Translations under genes and position numbers: made by a program
Assembly: GCF_014654365.1 (NCBI RefSeq)
Contig: NZ_BNAY01000009.1
Coordinates: 1 to 64,000 of the forward strand
Reading direction: 5' to 3'
DNA length: 64,000 bases
From: Amycolatopsis oliviviridis
GTDB lineage: Bacteria; Actinomycetota; Actinomycetes; Mycobacteriales; Pseudonocardiaceae
Shown here: positions 33,674 through 41,932 of the stretch, piece by piece
Layout of the letters: each line of letters begins with the position of its first letter
Numbering within the stretch: position 1 is the stretch's first letter
Notes under the pieces: model-generated
Database searches by the model: none
What the model was told of the DNA's origin: nothing
What the model saw: the letters and a program-made list of their open reading frames with translations, nothing else

Positions 33674-34498
33674 TCAGGCCTGCTTCACTGCTTCGATAGT
33701 GAAACTCGCCGCCAGCCGCTGCGGATCCTTCGTCAGCCGCCATTCCTCGGTCGCTTCGTTCTGCGTCATGAACCCCGGCAGCGCGTTCCACGGCACGCTG
33801 TCGTGCTCCACCAGCCGGGTCAGCGTCAATCCCGCGTCGAGCAGCGAAGTGACGATCTGGCCCAGCCCGTGGTTCCACTCGTGCGTCCGGTTGTTCTCGA
33901 ACGCGACGTCGGTGTCCACATAGGTTCCCGGCTCGTCGAACACCAGCGGTTCGGCCTGCTCGAAGTACGGGTAACGCGGCGTGATCTGCGGCTGGGTCTC
34001 GTCGAGGGTGCCCAGCATCGGGTGCATGTCCCGGATGAACAGTCGTCCGCCCGGCCGCAGCAACCCGCCGACGACCTGTCCCCAGCGGGCGATGTCCGGC
34101 AGCCAGCAGATCGCGCCGATGCCCGTGTAGACGAGGTCGAACCGCCCGGCGCCCAGCACGTCGACGGCACTGTACACATCGGACTCGTGGTAATCGATCT
34201 CCGCGCCGGTCTCGGCCGCCAGCTTGCGCGCGATCTCCAGCGCGGGCGCGGAAAAGTCGAGTCCGGTCATCCGCGCGCCCAGCCGGGACAGGGAAAGCGT
34301 GTCCGTGCCGATGTGACACTGCAGGTGCACACCGCGCGCACCGGAGACGTCGCCGAGCAGCGGCCGGTCGAAGGTGACCACGCCACTGAGATGAGCCGGG
34401 TCCGCGACGAACTTCCGGTAGCCGTAGTCCTCCGACGCGGCGTGCGCCGGAGCGCGTTCGTCCCAGTTCGCGCGGTTGAAGGTGAGATAGTCCGTCAC
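33674..34498 (-). CDS. Class I SAM-dependent methyltransferase
   Basis: A 274-residue protein with a Rossmann methyltransferase core: the SAM motif around HLQCHIGTDTLSLSRLG, then MTGLDFSAPALEIA and FDLVYTGIGAICWLPDI. The substrate is unknown. The GTG at 34498 overlaps the stop of the VOC gene (GTGA at 34495-34498), so the two are coupled. Ordinary small-molecule methyltransferase type; no pathway context. Confidence 0.85.
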   Translation of the reverse strand: MTDYLTFNRANWDERAPAHAASEDYGYRKFVADPAHLSGVVTFDRPLLGDVSGARGVHLQCHIGTDTLSLSRLGARMTGLDFSAPALEIARKLAAETGAEIDYHESDVYSAVDVLGAGRFDLVYTGIGAICWLPDIARWGQVVGGLLRPGGRLFIRDMHPMLGTLDETQPQITPRYPYFEQAEPLVFDEPGTYVDTDVAFENNRTHEWNHGLGQIVTSLLDAGLTLTRLVEHDSVPWNALPGFMTQNEATEEWRLTKDPQRLAASFTIEAVKQA

Positions 34499-34875
34499 GA
34501 CGTCGCGGCCTTCTCGGCGGCGCTGCGCAGCACGCAGAATTCGTTGCCCTCGGGGTCGCCGAGGACGGCCCAGCCGGTGCCGTCCGGGTTGCGCCGGTCG
34601 TGCAGGAGGGTCGCGCCGAGCTTCAGCAGGCGCTCCACCTCCTCGTCGCGCGGGATGTCGGGCTGAAGGCAGAGATGGATCCGGTTCTTCACCGTCTTCG
34701 GTTCCGGTACCTGCCCGAAGAACAGCGTGACGCCGTTGTCCATCTCGATGATCGCTTCGGGGTCGCCGGGCTGATCGTCGTCGGCCATCGGTTTGCCGAC
34801 GACACCGCTCCAGAAGCGCCCCAGCTCGTAGGCGTCGGCGCAGTCGAAGAAGAAGTTCTGTACGACAGAGGTCAT
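34495..34875 (-). CDS. VOC-family (glyoxalase-like) protein
   Basis: A 126-residue single-module vicinal-oxygen-chelate fold: NFFFDCADAYELGRFW at the start and the closing GWAVLGDPEGNEFCVLR, which are typical of glyoxalase-like and resistance-like VOC proteins. Metal ligands are not certain. Coupled to the methyltransferase. Substrate unknown. Confidence 0.85.
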   Translation of the reverse strand: MTSVVQNFFFDCADAYELGRFWSGVVGKPMADDDQPGDPEAIIEMDNGVTLFFGQVPEPKTVKNRIHLCLQPDIPRDEEVERLLKLGATLLHDRRNPDGTGWAVLGDPEGNEFCVLRSAAEKAATS

Positions 34876-34917
34876 GGGGCCGCAGTCTGCCTGAGCCCGC
34901 GGAACCCGGCCAACGGT

Positions 34918-35655
34918 TTAAGCCAGCCGCAGCCCCGGCGACCGGTGCACCTGCCGTTTCGCGTCGACGATCAGCACCTGGCAGCCCGGTTGCGCCGCGA
35001 CCCAGGCGATTCCCTCGGTCCCCATCGCGAAAGCGGCCGTGGCCAGGGAATCCGCCGTGACGAGGTCGTCGGCGGTGACCGTGACGCTCAGCAGCCCGGC
35101 GGGCGGGCGCCCGGTCCGCCCGTCCAGGATGTGCGCGCCGCGTTCGTATTCCGCCGACGTCGCGACGGCGCCGCCGGACGACTCCACCACGGCGCAGACC
35201 GCGTCGGGCCGTTCGGGATGCCGGATGCCGACCCGCCACGCGCGGCCGGGTTCCGGTTCGCCGGAGGTGACCACGTCCCCGCCGGCGTTGATACAGAACA
35301 CGTCCAGCCCTTCGGCCAGCAGCAACGACGCCGCCCGCTGTACCGCCCAGCCTTTGACCACCGCGTTCGGGTCGAGCCGGCGTCCGGGGAGCCGGGCGGT
35401 GAACGCCCCGCCGGACAGCCGTTCGTAGTGATCGCACAGTGAGAGCACTTCGAGCAGGTCGTCGCTCAGTTCCGAAGGCGCGAGTTCGCCGCGGTCGTAA
35501 CGGCGGACCTCGCTGTCGGCCTTGAAGGTGCTGAACCGGGCGTCGACCTCCCGCAGCCAGCCGAAGACGCCGTCGATCGCGTGGCCGGCGAGTTCGCCGC
35601 CCGCCCGGACGTCGACCGAGACCGGCAGCCCCATCACCTGCTCGACCCGGTTCAT
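34918..35655 (-). CDS. apbE: FAD:protein FMN transferase
   Basis: A 245-residue ApbE that attaches FMN from FAD to a Thr/Ser of target proteins. Motifs are VDARFSTFKADSEV, DPNAVVKGWAV, NAGGDVVTSG and the metal-site region VTVTADDLVTADSLATAAFAMG. No signal peptide, so cytoplasmic or membrane-associated. Its ATG overlaps the stop of the FMN-binding protein gene (ATGA), which encodes its likely substrate. Confidence 0.92.
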   Translation of the reverse strand: MNRVEQVMGLPVSVDVRAGGELAGHAIDGVFGWLREVDARFSTFKADSEVRRYDRGELAPSELSDDLLEVLSLCDHYERLSGGAFTARLPGRRLDPNAVVKGWAVQRAASLLLAEGLDVFCINAGGDVVTSGEPEPGRAWRVGIRHPERPDAVCAVVESSGGAVATSAEYERGAHILDGRTGRPPAGLLSVTVTADDLVTADSLATAAFAMGTEGIAWVAAQPGCQVLIVDAKRQVHRSPGLRLA

Positions 35656-36071
35656 CTGGCGTCCAGCGCCGCCTGCAACGAGTCGATGTACGACTCGCTC
35701 GTCGACGTCGCCCCGGAGACGGTGTCGATGTCGGCGCTCTGCGCGGTCAGCGTCTCCTCCTGCAGGATCGGGATCGCGTCCATCCCGCGTCCGCTGGTCG
35801 GCCGTTGCAGCAGGCGGACTTCGGAGATCTTGTCCTCGGCCGAGATCACCAGCCGCACCTGCACGGTGCCGTACCGGTTGCTCTCCACCGAACCGTCGAC
35901 GGTGCGTTCGGCGCCCTCGGAGGCACCACCGTCCGAAGAGGACACGGTGGACGGGGCGGGCGCGGCGACGGCCACGGTCTCCGAACCCAGCGGCGAAGGT
36001 TCGTACAGCCATACCCCGAGGAACCCGGCGGCCGAAAGGGCGACCGTGGCGGCGACGATGGTCTTCTTCAT
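35652..36071 (-). CDS. Membrane-anchored FMN-binding domain protein, ApbE substrate
   Basis: A 139-residue protein with an N-terminal signal/anchor helix (about 4-22), a Ser/Ala/Pro linker, and an FMN-binding domain ending in DTVSGATSTSESY. That is the flavinylation motif Dxx(S/T)GAT, with Thr122 the likely attachment site. It would carry covalent FMN outside the membrane and pass electrons from the ferric-reductase-like partner encoded upstream. Neighbour apbE supplies the transferase. Confidence 0.9.
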   Translation of the reverse strand: MKKTIVAATVALSAAGFLGVWLYEPSPLGSETVAVAAPAPSTVSSSDGGASEGAERTVDGSVESNRYGTVQVRLVISAEDKISEVRLLQRPTSGRGMDAIPILQEETLTAQSADIDTVSGATSTSESYIDSLQAALDAR

Positions 36072-36088
36072 GATCGGGACTCCCTGAC

Positions 36089-37444
36089 TCAGGCGGCGAG
36101 GCTGAAGCGTTCGGCGTGGACCTGCTGGTTCGGCACCCGCAGTTCCCGCAGGCTGCGCAGGGTCGCCGAGGTCATCCCGGGCGGGCCGCAGACGAAGACG
36201 TCCCGGTCCTCGATGTCCGGCACCATCCGCCGTAGGCTGTGCGCGCCGAGCACCGGCCCGTACGGACCGGCCAGATCGGACGGTCCACTGAGGACGTGGA
36301 CGACGGCGCCGCGTGCCTGCGCCAGTCCCCGCAGTTCCGGCAGCAGGACGGCGTCGAGTGCGGTGCGGACGCGGTAGAGCACCACGACATGGCCGGAGAT
36401 CTCCTCCAGCAGCGCGCGGATCGGCGTGATCCCGACGCCGCCCGCGATCAGCAGCGCGTCCGGTTTCCGTTGGTGCATCGTGGTGAACGCGCCGTACGGG
36501 CCTTCGGCGAACACCCGCGTGCCGACCTTCAGCGACCGCAACGACGCGCTCCCGTCACCGGCGGCTTTCGCGGTCAGCCGCAGGGTGCGGCCGTCGGGCG
36601 CGGCCGACAGCGAGAACGGATTGGCCTGCCACCAGCGATCCCGGGTCAGGAAACGCCAGAGGAAGAATTGGCCCGCCCTCGCGGGCATCCGGTCGAGATG
36701 TTTCCCGGTCATGTACACCGAGACGACGTCGTGGGATTCGGGGACCACGGCGACGACTTTCAACTGGTGCCGCAGGTTCCGCGCCAGCGGCAGCACCACG
36801 CGGCCGGCGAAGACCGAGCCGAGCGCGACAACCCACACCGCCCACCAGTAGGCCTGCGCTCCGGGCGACGACGCGAAAGATCCGCCCAGCGCGATCTGGT
36901 GGCTGAACGCCAGGACGACCGCGGCGTAGGTGTAGAGGTGGAGGAAATGCCAGGTCTCGTATGCCAGGCGGCGGCGGGCGAAGCGCGCGGAAACCGCGCC
37001 GACGAGCAGGATGAGCGCGAGCGCGACGACCGCGCGCAGGATCCCCTCCAGCTTCGTCACCATCGTGACGAACTCGTCCACCACGCCGTTGTCCTCGACC
37101 TGCGCGTAGCCGAAGACGATGAAGACGAAGTGGGTGAGCAGTGTCCACAGGAGGCTGAACCCGGTCCAGCGGTGCCAGACGGTCAGCCGATCCATGCCGA
37201 GGCGGCGGTCGAGCCACGGCAGCCGGGCGACCAGCAGCAGCTGGAACGCCATCGCCAGCGCCCCGTACAGCCCGGCGAGCCTGCCGATGCTGATGAGGAC
37301 GTTGTCCGAGGGCCCGGCGGCGAAGAAGAGCGCGGTCACGGCGGCCACGTTGGCCCCGATGAAGGTGAAGAGCCCGGCGCGTGCGGCGATCCTGGGACGG
37401 ATCGCCGGGCGCGGTCCCACGGCGGTCTGCGTCATGGTGGTCAC
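36089..37444 (-). CDS. Ferric reductase-like transmembrane protein with ferredoxin-reductase domain
   Basis: A 451-residue protein. About six membrane helices (residues about 20-225) have haem-type His pairs (HRWTGF, THFVFIV, WHFLHLY, FSHQIAL). The C-terminus (about 230-451) is an FAD/NAD(P)-binding reductase module (NPFSLSAAP, LLIAGGVGITPIRALL, VFVCGPPGM). It likely moves electrons from NAD(P)H across the membrane to the flavinylated protein encoded next. The GTG at 37444 follows GGAAGG by eight bases; a longer GTG at 37474 and an ATG at 37435 are alternatives. Divergent from the two-component genes. Confidence 0.9.
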   Translation of the reverse strand: MTTMTQTAVGPRPAIRPRIAARAGLFTFIGANVAAVTALFFAAGPSDNVLISIGRLAGLYGALAMAFQLLLVARLPWLDRRLGMDRLTVWHRWTGFSLLWTLLTHFVFIVFGYAQVEDNGVVDEFVTMVTKLEGILRAVVALALILLVGAVSARFARRRLAYETWHFLHLYTYAAVVLAFSHQIALGGSFASSPGAQAYWWAVWVVALGSVFAGRVVLPLARNLRHQLKVVAVVPESHDVVSVYMTGKHLDRMPARAGQFFLWRFLTRDRWWQANPFSLSAAPDGRTLRLTAKAAGDGSASLRSLKVGTRVFAEGPYGAFTTMHQRKPDALLIAGGVGITPIRALLEEISGHVVVLYRVRTALDAVLLPELRGLAQARGAVVHVLSGPSDLAGPYGPVLGAHSLRRMVPDIEDRDVFVCGPPGMTSATLRSLRELRVPNQQVHAERFSLAA

Positions 37445-37581
37445 ACGTGTTTCCTTCCGGTCCGGTTCAGCCACCGAGCCTGCTGTGCCAACCTGTGACC
37501 TTTCTTGGCGGAACCTGTCGGCTTGCTGTCGTCTGCGCTCCCGCCTCGCTCTCGCGCGCGCGTTAACGGAGGATGGGCCTT

Positions 37582-38283
37582 GTGAACACCGAGAACCCCG
37601 TTCGCCTGCTGGTGGTGGACGACGAGCCGCATATCGCCGACCTGGTGGCGACCGTCGCCCGCTACGAGGGCTGGCAGGCCGTCACCGCCGGGTCGGGTGA
37701 GGCCGCGCTCGTCAGGGCGGCCGAATTCGTGCCCGACATCGTCGTGCTCGACCTGATGCTGCCCGGGATCGACGGGTTCACCGTGCTGGACAAGCTCCGT
37801 GAGTCCGGGAAGGCGGTGCCCGTCGTCTTCCTCACCGCGAAGGACGCGACGGCGGACCGTGTCGCCGGGCTCACCCGGGGCGGCGACGACTACCTCGTCA
37901 AGCCGTTCTCCGTCGAGGAACTGATGGCGCGGCTGCGCGCGGTCCTGCGGCGAAGTCACACCGGCCAGGCCAGGGCGGCCGCTCTGCTGCGAGTCGGCGA
38001 TCTGACCATGAACGAGGACACCCGGGAGGTCGCCCGCGACGGCAAACCCGCCGAGCTGACGCCGACCGAGTACGAACTGCTGCGGTATCTCATGCGGCGT
38101 TCGCCGTCGGTGATGACCAAGGCGCAGATCCTCGATCACGTCTGGGAATACGATTTCGGTGGCCGGTCCAATGTGGTCGAACTCGTCATCTCGCATCTGC
38201 GGCGCAAACTCGACGCGGGCCACGAGCCGCTGATCCACACCGTGCGCGGCGTGGGCTACGTCGTCCGGCAGGCCGCGAGATGA
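37582..38283 (+). CDS. OmpR/PhoB-family response regulator
   Basis: A 233-residue regulator: receiver domain with acidic pocket (VVDDEPH) and phosphoacceptor D57 (VVLDLMLPG), conserved Lys in YLVKPFS, and a winged-helix effector domain (ELTPTEYELLRYLM, VWEYDFGGRSNVVELVISHLRRKL). GTG 37582 has GGAGG nine bases before it; the ATG at 37573 directly abuts that site and is less likely. Coupled to the kinase gene by an ATGA overlap. It may control the divergent redox operon. Confidence 0.94.
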   Translation: MNTENPVRLLVVDDEPHIADLVATVARYEGWQAVTAGSGEAALVRAAEFVPDIVVLDLMLPGIDGFTVLDKLRESGKAVPVVFLTAKDATADRVAGLTRGGDDYLVKPFSVEELMARLRAVLRRSHTGQARAAALLRVGDLTMNEDTREVARDGKPAELTPTEYELLRYLMRRSPSVMTKAQILDHVWEYDFGGRSNVVELVISHLRRKLDAGHEPLIHTVRGVGYVVRQAAR

Positions 38284-39716
38284 AAATGCTGCGCCGGTGG
38301 TACGACGCCTGGCGCCGTTCGAGGCTCGGAACCCGGCTGGCGCTCGGGCTCGGCGTGCTGGCGCTGGTCGTGTTCGCCGTCGTCGGCACCGTGATGGTCG
38401 GCATCATGAAGGGCTATCTGAACGACCGGCTCGACGAACAGCTCGCCAAGACCCAGATCAGCCAGGTGCCGTCGCTGCGCACCACGCACGGCGGGAAACC
38501 GCAGCAGTCCTACGGCTGGTTCTCGGCCGTTTTCTCGGTACAGGACGGCGACGCGCTCGCGCAGGACGGCGGTTCCCTGCCACCGGACACGAAAGCGCTC
38601 GAAAAGGTCGCCGAGGACGCGACGCGGACCGAGGTGCTGCGCACGGTCTACATCGAGGACAAGGGCACCTACCGCGTGCGGGCCTGCCCGATCGAACCGA
38701 GCCGGAACATCGTGCTGGTCAGCGCCGCGCCGCAGGCGGATCTGGACCGGACGGTCAGCCAGCTGATCATGGTCGAGGTGGTCGCGTTCCTGCTGGCGCT
38801 GGCGGTGCTGGTGATCGCGGGACGGCTGGTGCTGCGGCGCGGGCTGCGGCCGCTGAGCGACATGGCCGGGACGGCGCACGACATCGCGTCGCACGATCTG
38901 ACCACGAACGCCGACCTCCCGGTGCGCGCGCAGGCGAGCGGCGGCGGCGCCGAGGTCGAGGAACTGCGGACGGCGTTCAACCTGATGCTGGCGCATCTCG
39001 ATTCCTCGCTGGTCGCGCGCCGGGAGGCGAACGAACGGCTGCGGCGGTTCATCGCCGACGCCTCCCATGAACTGCGGACGCCGCTGACGTCGATCCGGGG
39101 CTACTCCGAGCTTTTCCGCTACGCCGCGGCGAACGAACCCTCGGAACGCGAGGCGCATCTCGCGAAAATCCGCGAAGAGACCCAGCGGATGAGCGTGCTC
39201 GTCGACGACCTCCTGCTCCTCGCGCGCCTCGACGCGCCCGAGACCGAGGCGCCGCTGCGGCTGGTCGACGTCGACCTCGCCGAGCTGATCACCGACGCGG
39301 GGGAGGCCTTCGCCGCCGGCCGGCCGGAGCATCCGCTGACCGTCGGGCCACTCCCGGAAGATGTCATTCTGCAAGCGGATCCGGTGCGGCTGCGGCAGGT
39401 CCTGGACAATCTGCTCGCCAACGCCGCCGTGCACACGCCGCCCGGTACACCGGTCACGTTGTCGGGCTCCGTCGTGGGGCCGGAGGTCGTCCTGCGCGTG
39501 AGCGACGCCGGGCCGGGCATCCCGCCGGAAGCGCGGGAACGGATCTTCGACCGGTTCTTCCGCGTCGACACCGCCCGCACGCGTGGCAACGGCGGCACCG
39601 GGCTCGGGCTTTCGGTGGTGCTCTCGCTGGTCTCCGCGCATGGCGGGACCATCGAGGTTTCGAGCGTTCCGGGTGCGACTACTTTCACCGTGCGACTACC
39701 GCGAACGCGTTTCTGA
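38280..39716 (+). CDS. Sensor histidine kinase
   Basis: A 478-residue membrane kinase: helices near 20-45 and 160-187 flank an extracytoplasmic sensor of about 115 residues. HAMP follows, then a HisKA domain with H263 (DASHELRTPLTSIRG) and a HATPase domain (DNLLANAAVHT, DAGPGIPPEAR, GTGLGLSVV). Layout resembles mycobacterial TcrY/TrcS-type kinases. Signal unknown; the neighbouring flavin redox genes suggest an envelope redox or metal cue, which is inference. Confidence 0.94.
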   Translation: MKMLRRWYDAWRRSRLGTRLALGLGVLALVVFAVVGTVMVGIMKGYLNDRLDEQLAKTQISQVPSLRTTHGGKPQQSYGWFSAVFSVQDGDALAQDGGSLPPDTKALEKVAEDATRTEVLRTVYIEDKGTYRVRACPIEPSRNIVLVSAAPQADLDRTVSQLIMVEVVAFLLALAVLVIAGRLVLRRGLRPLSDMAGTAHDIASHDLTTNADLPVRAQASGGGAEVEELRTAFNLMLAHLDSSLVARREANERLRRFIADASHELRTPLTSIRGYSELFRYAAANEPSEREAHLAKIREETQRMSVLVDDLLLLARLDAPETEAPLRLVDVDLAELITDAGEAFAAGRPEHPLTVGPLPEDVILQADPVRLRQVLDNLLANAAVHTPPGTPVTLSGSVVGPEVVLRVSDAGPGIPPEARERIFDRFFRVDTARTRGNGGTGLGLSVVLSLVSAHGGTIEVSSVPGATTFTVRLPRTRF

Positions 39717-39728
39717 CCCCTTCCCGCG

Positions 39729-39789
39729 GCGTGCAATGAAGGACGCTTTCATAGCAAAATTTGCTATGAAAGCGTCCTTCATTGCACGC
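39729..39789. repeat. 61-bp perfect palindrome, GAAGG-ACG-CTTTC core
   Basis: 30-bp exact arms (39729-39758 and 39760-39789) around A39759, 12 bases after the kinase stop and 9 before the PNPOx stop. An AT-rich centre (gcaaaatttgc) makes cruciform extrusion easier than in its relatives. It likely terminates both convergent transcripts. Confidence 0.95.
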
Positions 39790-39798
39790 TGGTGAGCG

Positions 39799-40452
39799 CT
39801 ACCCGACCCGCCCCTTCACGTGGTCCGGCACCACCCACTCCGAGGCCAGGTCCACCGACGGCTCCGGCTCCCCGAACACCGTCCGCACCGGCAGCACCCC
39901 CGCCCACGAGAGATCGGCCTCGACCTCGTCCTCGGGATCGTCGGGACCCTCACCGCGCATCTTCACCGAAGCCTCGGTCAGGTCCAGCTCCAGCACCGAG
40001 ACCGACGCGAACTCCTTCGCGTTGACATCGCGCGCGTGTTCCCACGAGCCGGGCGCGAGGTGATCGGTCAGCATCCGCAGGCCGTGCATCTTCCGGTCGC
40101 GATCGGTGACCGCGGCCGCCTTGCCCAGGATCACCGCGCTGCGGTAGTTCATCGAGTGGTTGTTGACCGAACGCGCGTAGACGATGCCGTCGAGCAGGGT
40201 CACCGTGACGCACACCTCGACGCCGTCGGAGTCGCGCATGCTCTTCGCCCCGGTGGATCCGTGCAGGTAGAGCGTGTTCCCGTCGCGGCCGTAGCCGGTC
40301 GGGATGACCAGCGGGACACCGTCGCGCACGACGCCGAGATGGCAGATCAGGCCTTCGTCGAGCACCGCGTACAGCGCCGAGCGGTCGGTGAGCGCGCGGT
40401 TCTTCTTGCGGTGGAGAGTGGTCCGGTCGGTGGGAGACAGCGGTGTGGGCAT
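39799..40452 (-). CDS. Pyridoxamine 5'-phosphate oxidase-family protein
   Basis: A 217-residue flavin-reductase-like split-barrel protein (LDEGLICHLGVVRDGVPLVIPTGYGRDG near the N-terminus, SVNNHSMNYRSAVILGKAAAV in the middle). Close in type to actinobacterial FMN/F420-binding PNPOx-like proteins; true PNPOx activity is not shown. The start is ATG 40452, or possibly GTG 40470. Divergent from a MocR regulator with 88 bp between, the usual PdxR-type regulator/target layout. Confidence 0.85.
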   Translation of the reverse strand: MPTPLSPTDRTTLHRKKNRALTDRSALYAVLDEGLICHLGVVRDGVPLVIPTGYGRDGNTLYLHGSTGAKSMRDSDGVEVCVTVTLLDGIVYARSVNNHSMNYRSAVILGKAAAVTDRDRKMHGLRMLTDHLAPGSWEHARDVNAKEFASVSVLELDLTEASVKMRGEGPDDPEDEVEADLSWAGVLPVRTVFGEPEPSVDLASEWVVPDHVKGRVG

Positions 40453-40473
40453 GCGAGTAGTCTCACCCACGCG

Positions 40474-40520
40474 AGTGGCCTGTAATAACGGCCAATTCTC
40501 CTATACTTGAGAAGGCCACT
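40474..40520. promoter_or_regulatory. Divergent control region with nested inverted repeats (PNPOx/MocR)
   Basis: AGTGGCC (40474-40480) and GGCCACT (40514-40520) form an inverted pair; inside lie TTCTC (40496-40500) and GAGAA (40509-40513) around TATACT (40502-40507), a likely -10 element. This is the natural operator site for the MocR protein. Confidence 0.5.
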
Positions 40521-40540
40521 TCCTGAACGCGGAGTACAGC

Positions 40541-41899
40541 ATGTCCGACACCGCTCTGCCGGTCAGCCTCGACCGCGATTCGCTCGTCCCGCTCGCGGTC
40601 CAGCTGGCCGACGCGTTGCGCGCGGCCGCCGGGGACGGGCATCTGCGCGGCGGCGACAGGCTGCCCTCGACCAGGGCACTCGCGAGCCGGCTCGGCGTCA
40701 GCCGCACGGTGACGTCGGCGGCGTACGAGCAGCTTCACGCGGAAGGCTGGATCGCCGGTCGCCACGGCTCCGGCACCTACGTCACCACGACCCCGCCCGC
40801 GGACAGGCCGTCGAAAGGCCCGGCGCCCCGCACCCCCGCCGCGCCGCTCACGCTGGTCGACCTCACCCCGGGCGTCCCGTGGGCCGACGGCGTCGAACGG
40901 GCCGCGTGGCGCCGCGCGTGGCGGGCCGCGGCCGACCCGCGCCCGACCTATCGCGAGGACAGGGCCGGTCTGCCCGCGTACCGGGACGCGGTCTCCGAGC
41001 ATCTGCTGCGCCACCGCGGGCTCGCCGCCGGGACGGTGCTGGCCACCGGCGGGACGACGGCGGCGGTGATCGAACTCGCGGGCGCCGTGCTCTCCCGCGG
41101 TGACCGGGTCGCGATCGAGGAACCGGGTTACCAGCGCGCGGTGCAGGCGTTCCGGCGCGCGGGGATGGAGGTCGTGCCCGTCCCGGTCGACGAAGAGGGC
41201 CTGCGCCCGGACGCCGTCCCCGCGGACGTCCGCGCGGTGTACTGCTCGCCCGCGCATCAATACCCGCTCGGCAGCCGGATGAGCGCGTCGCGCCGGGTCG
41301 AACTCGTCGAACTCGCCCGCGCCGAGGGCATGCTGGTGATCGAGGACGACTACGACGGCGAGCTGCGGTTCGACGTCGCGCCGCTGCCGCTGCTGGCCGC
41401 GCTCGCGCCCGATGTCGTCGCGCATCTCGGCACCACGAGCAAGATCCTCACCCCGGCGCTGGGCGCGGGCTGGATGGTCGCGCCGTCACCCGTCGCGGCT
41501 GCGGTGCTGGAATACCGCGAGGGGACCGGGACGCGCCCGTCGCCCGCGGGGCAGCGGGTGCTCGCCGAACTGGCACGGCACGGCGATCTGGGGCGGCATC
41601 TGCGGAAGCTCCGGCGGGAACTTTCGGAGCGCCGGTCCCTGGTTTCGGCCGCGCTGACGTCGGCGGGGATCCCGGTGCTCGGCGACGATGCGGGCGCGCA
41701 CCTGGTCGTCCCTTGTGGAACGGCGGCCGAGGAAGCGGCGCGGCTGACGGCCGCGGAACGCGCGGGGATCCGGCTCGACGGGCTCGTCCGGCACTTCACC
41801 GGGACGCCGACGGTGTTCGGGAACCTCATCGGCTACGCGGGTTGCTCGCGGGAAGTGCTGCACTCCGCGCTGAAACCGCTGATCCCCGTGTTCGCTTGA
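40541..41899 (+). CDS. MocR/GntR-family regulator with aminotransferase-like domain (PdxR type)
   Basis: A 452-residue regulator: GntR winged helix (about 15-80, RLPSTRALASRLGVSRTVTSAAYEQL) fused to a fold-type I aminotransferase domain with PLP-binding Lys301 (GTTSKILTP) and the EEPGYQ and YCSPAHQYPLG motifs. Such proteins sense PLP and related amines. GGAG lies seven bases before the ATG. Likely target: the divergent PNPOx-like gene and itself. Its stop codon lies inside the -35 box of the next gene. Confidence 0.93.
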   Translation: MSDTALPVSLDRDSLVPLAVQLADALRAAAGDGHLRGGDRLPSTRALASRLGVSRTVTSAAYEQLHAEGWIAGRHGSGTYVTTTPPADRPSKGPAPRTPAAPLTLVDLTPGVPWADGVERAAWRRAWRAAADPRPTYREDRAGLPAYRDAVSEHLLRHRGLAAGTVLATGGTTAAVIELAGAVLSRGDRVAIEEPGYQRAVQAFRRAGMEVVPVPVDEEGLRPDAVPADVRAVYCSPAHQYPLGSRMSASRRVELVELARAEGMLVIEDDYDGELRFDVAPLPLLAALAPDVVAHLGTTSKILTPALGAGWMVAPSPVAAAVLEYREGTGTRPSPAGQRVLAELARHGDLGRHLRKLRRELSERRSLVSAALTSAGIPVLGDDAGAHLVVPCGTAAEEAARLTAAERAGIRLDGLVRHFTGTPTVFGNLIGYAGCSREVLHSALKPLIPVFA

Positions 41900-41926
41900 C
41901 CTCCAGCGAACTGGAGGTCCTACCTT
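41896..41926 (+). promoter_or_regulatory. SoxR/MerR-type promoter with 19-bp spacer
   Basis: TTGACC (41896-41901) and TACCTT (41921-41926) are 19 bp apart, the overlong spacing typical of MerR-family promoters. Between and over them lies a perfect 9-bp inverted repeat (GACCTCCAG 41898-41906, CTGGAGGTC 41911-41919), like SoxR boxes. The expected start of transcription coincides with the ATG at 41933, so the mRNA would be leaderless. Confidence 0.8.
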
Positions 41927-41932
41927 GCGGTC

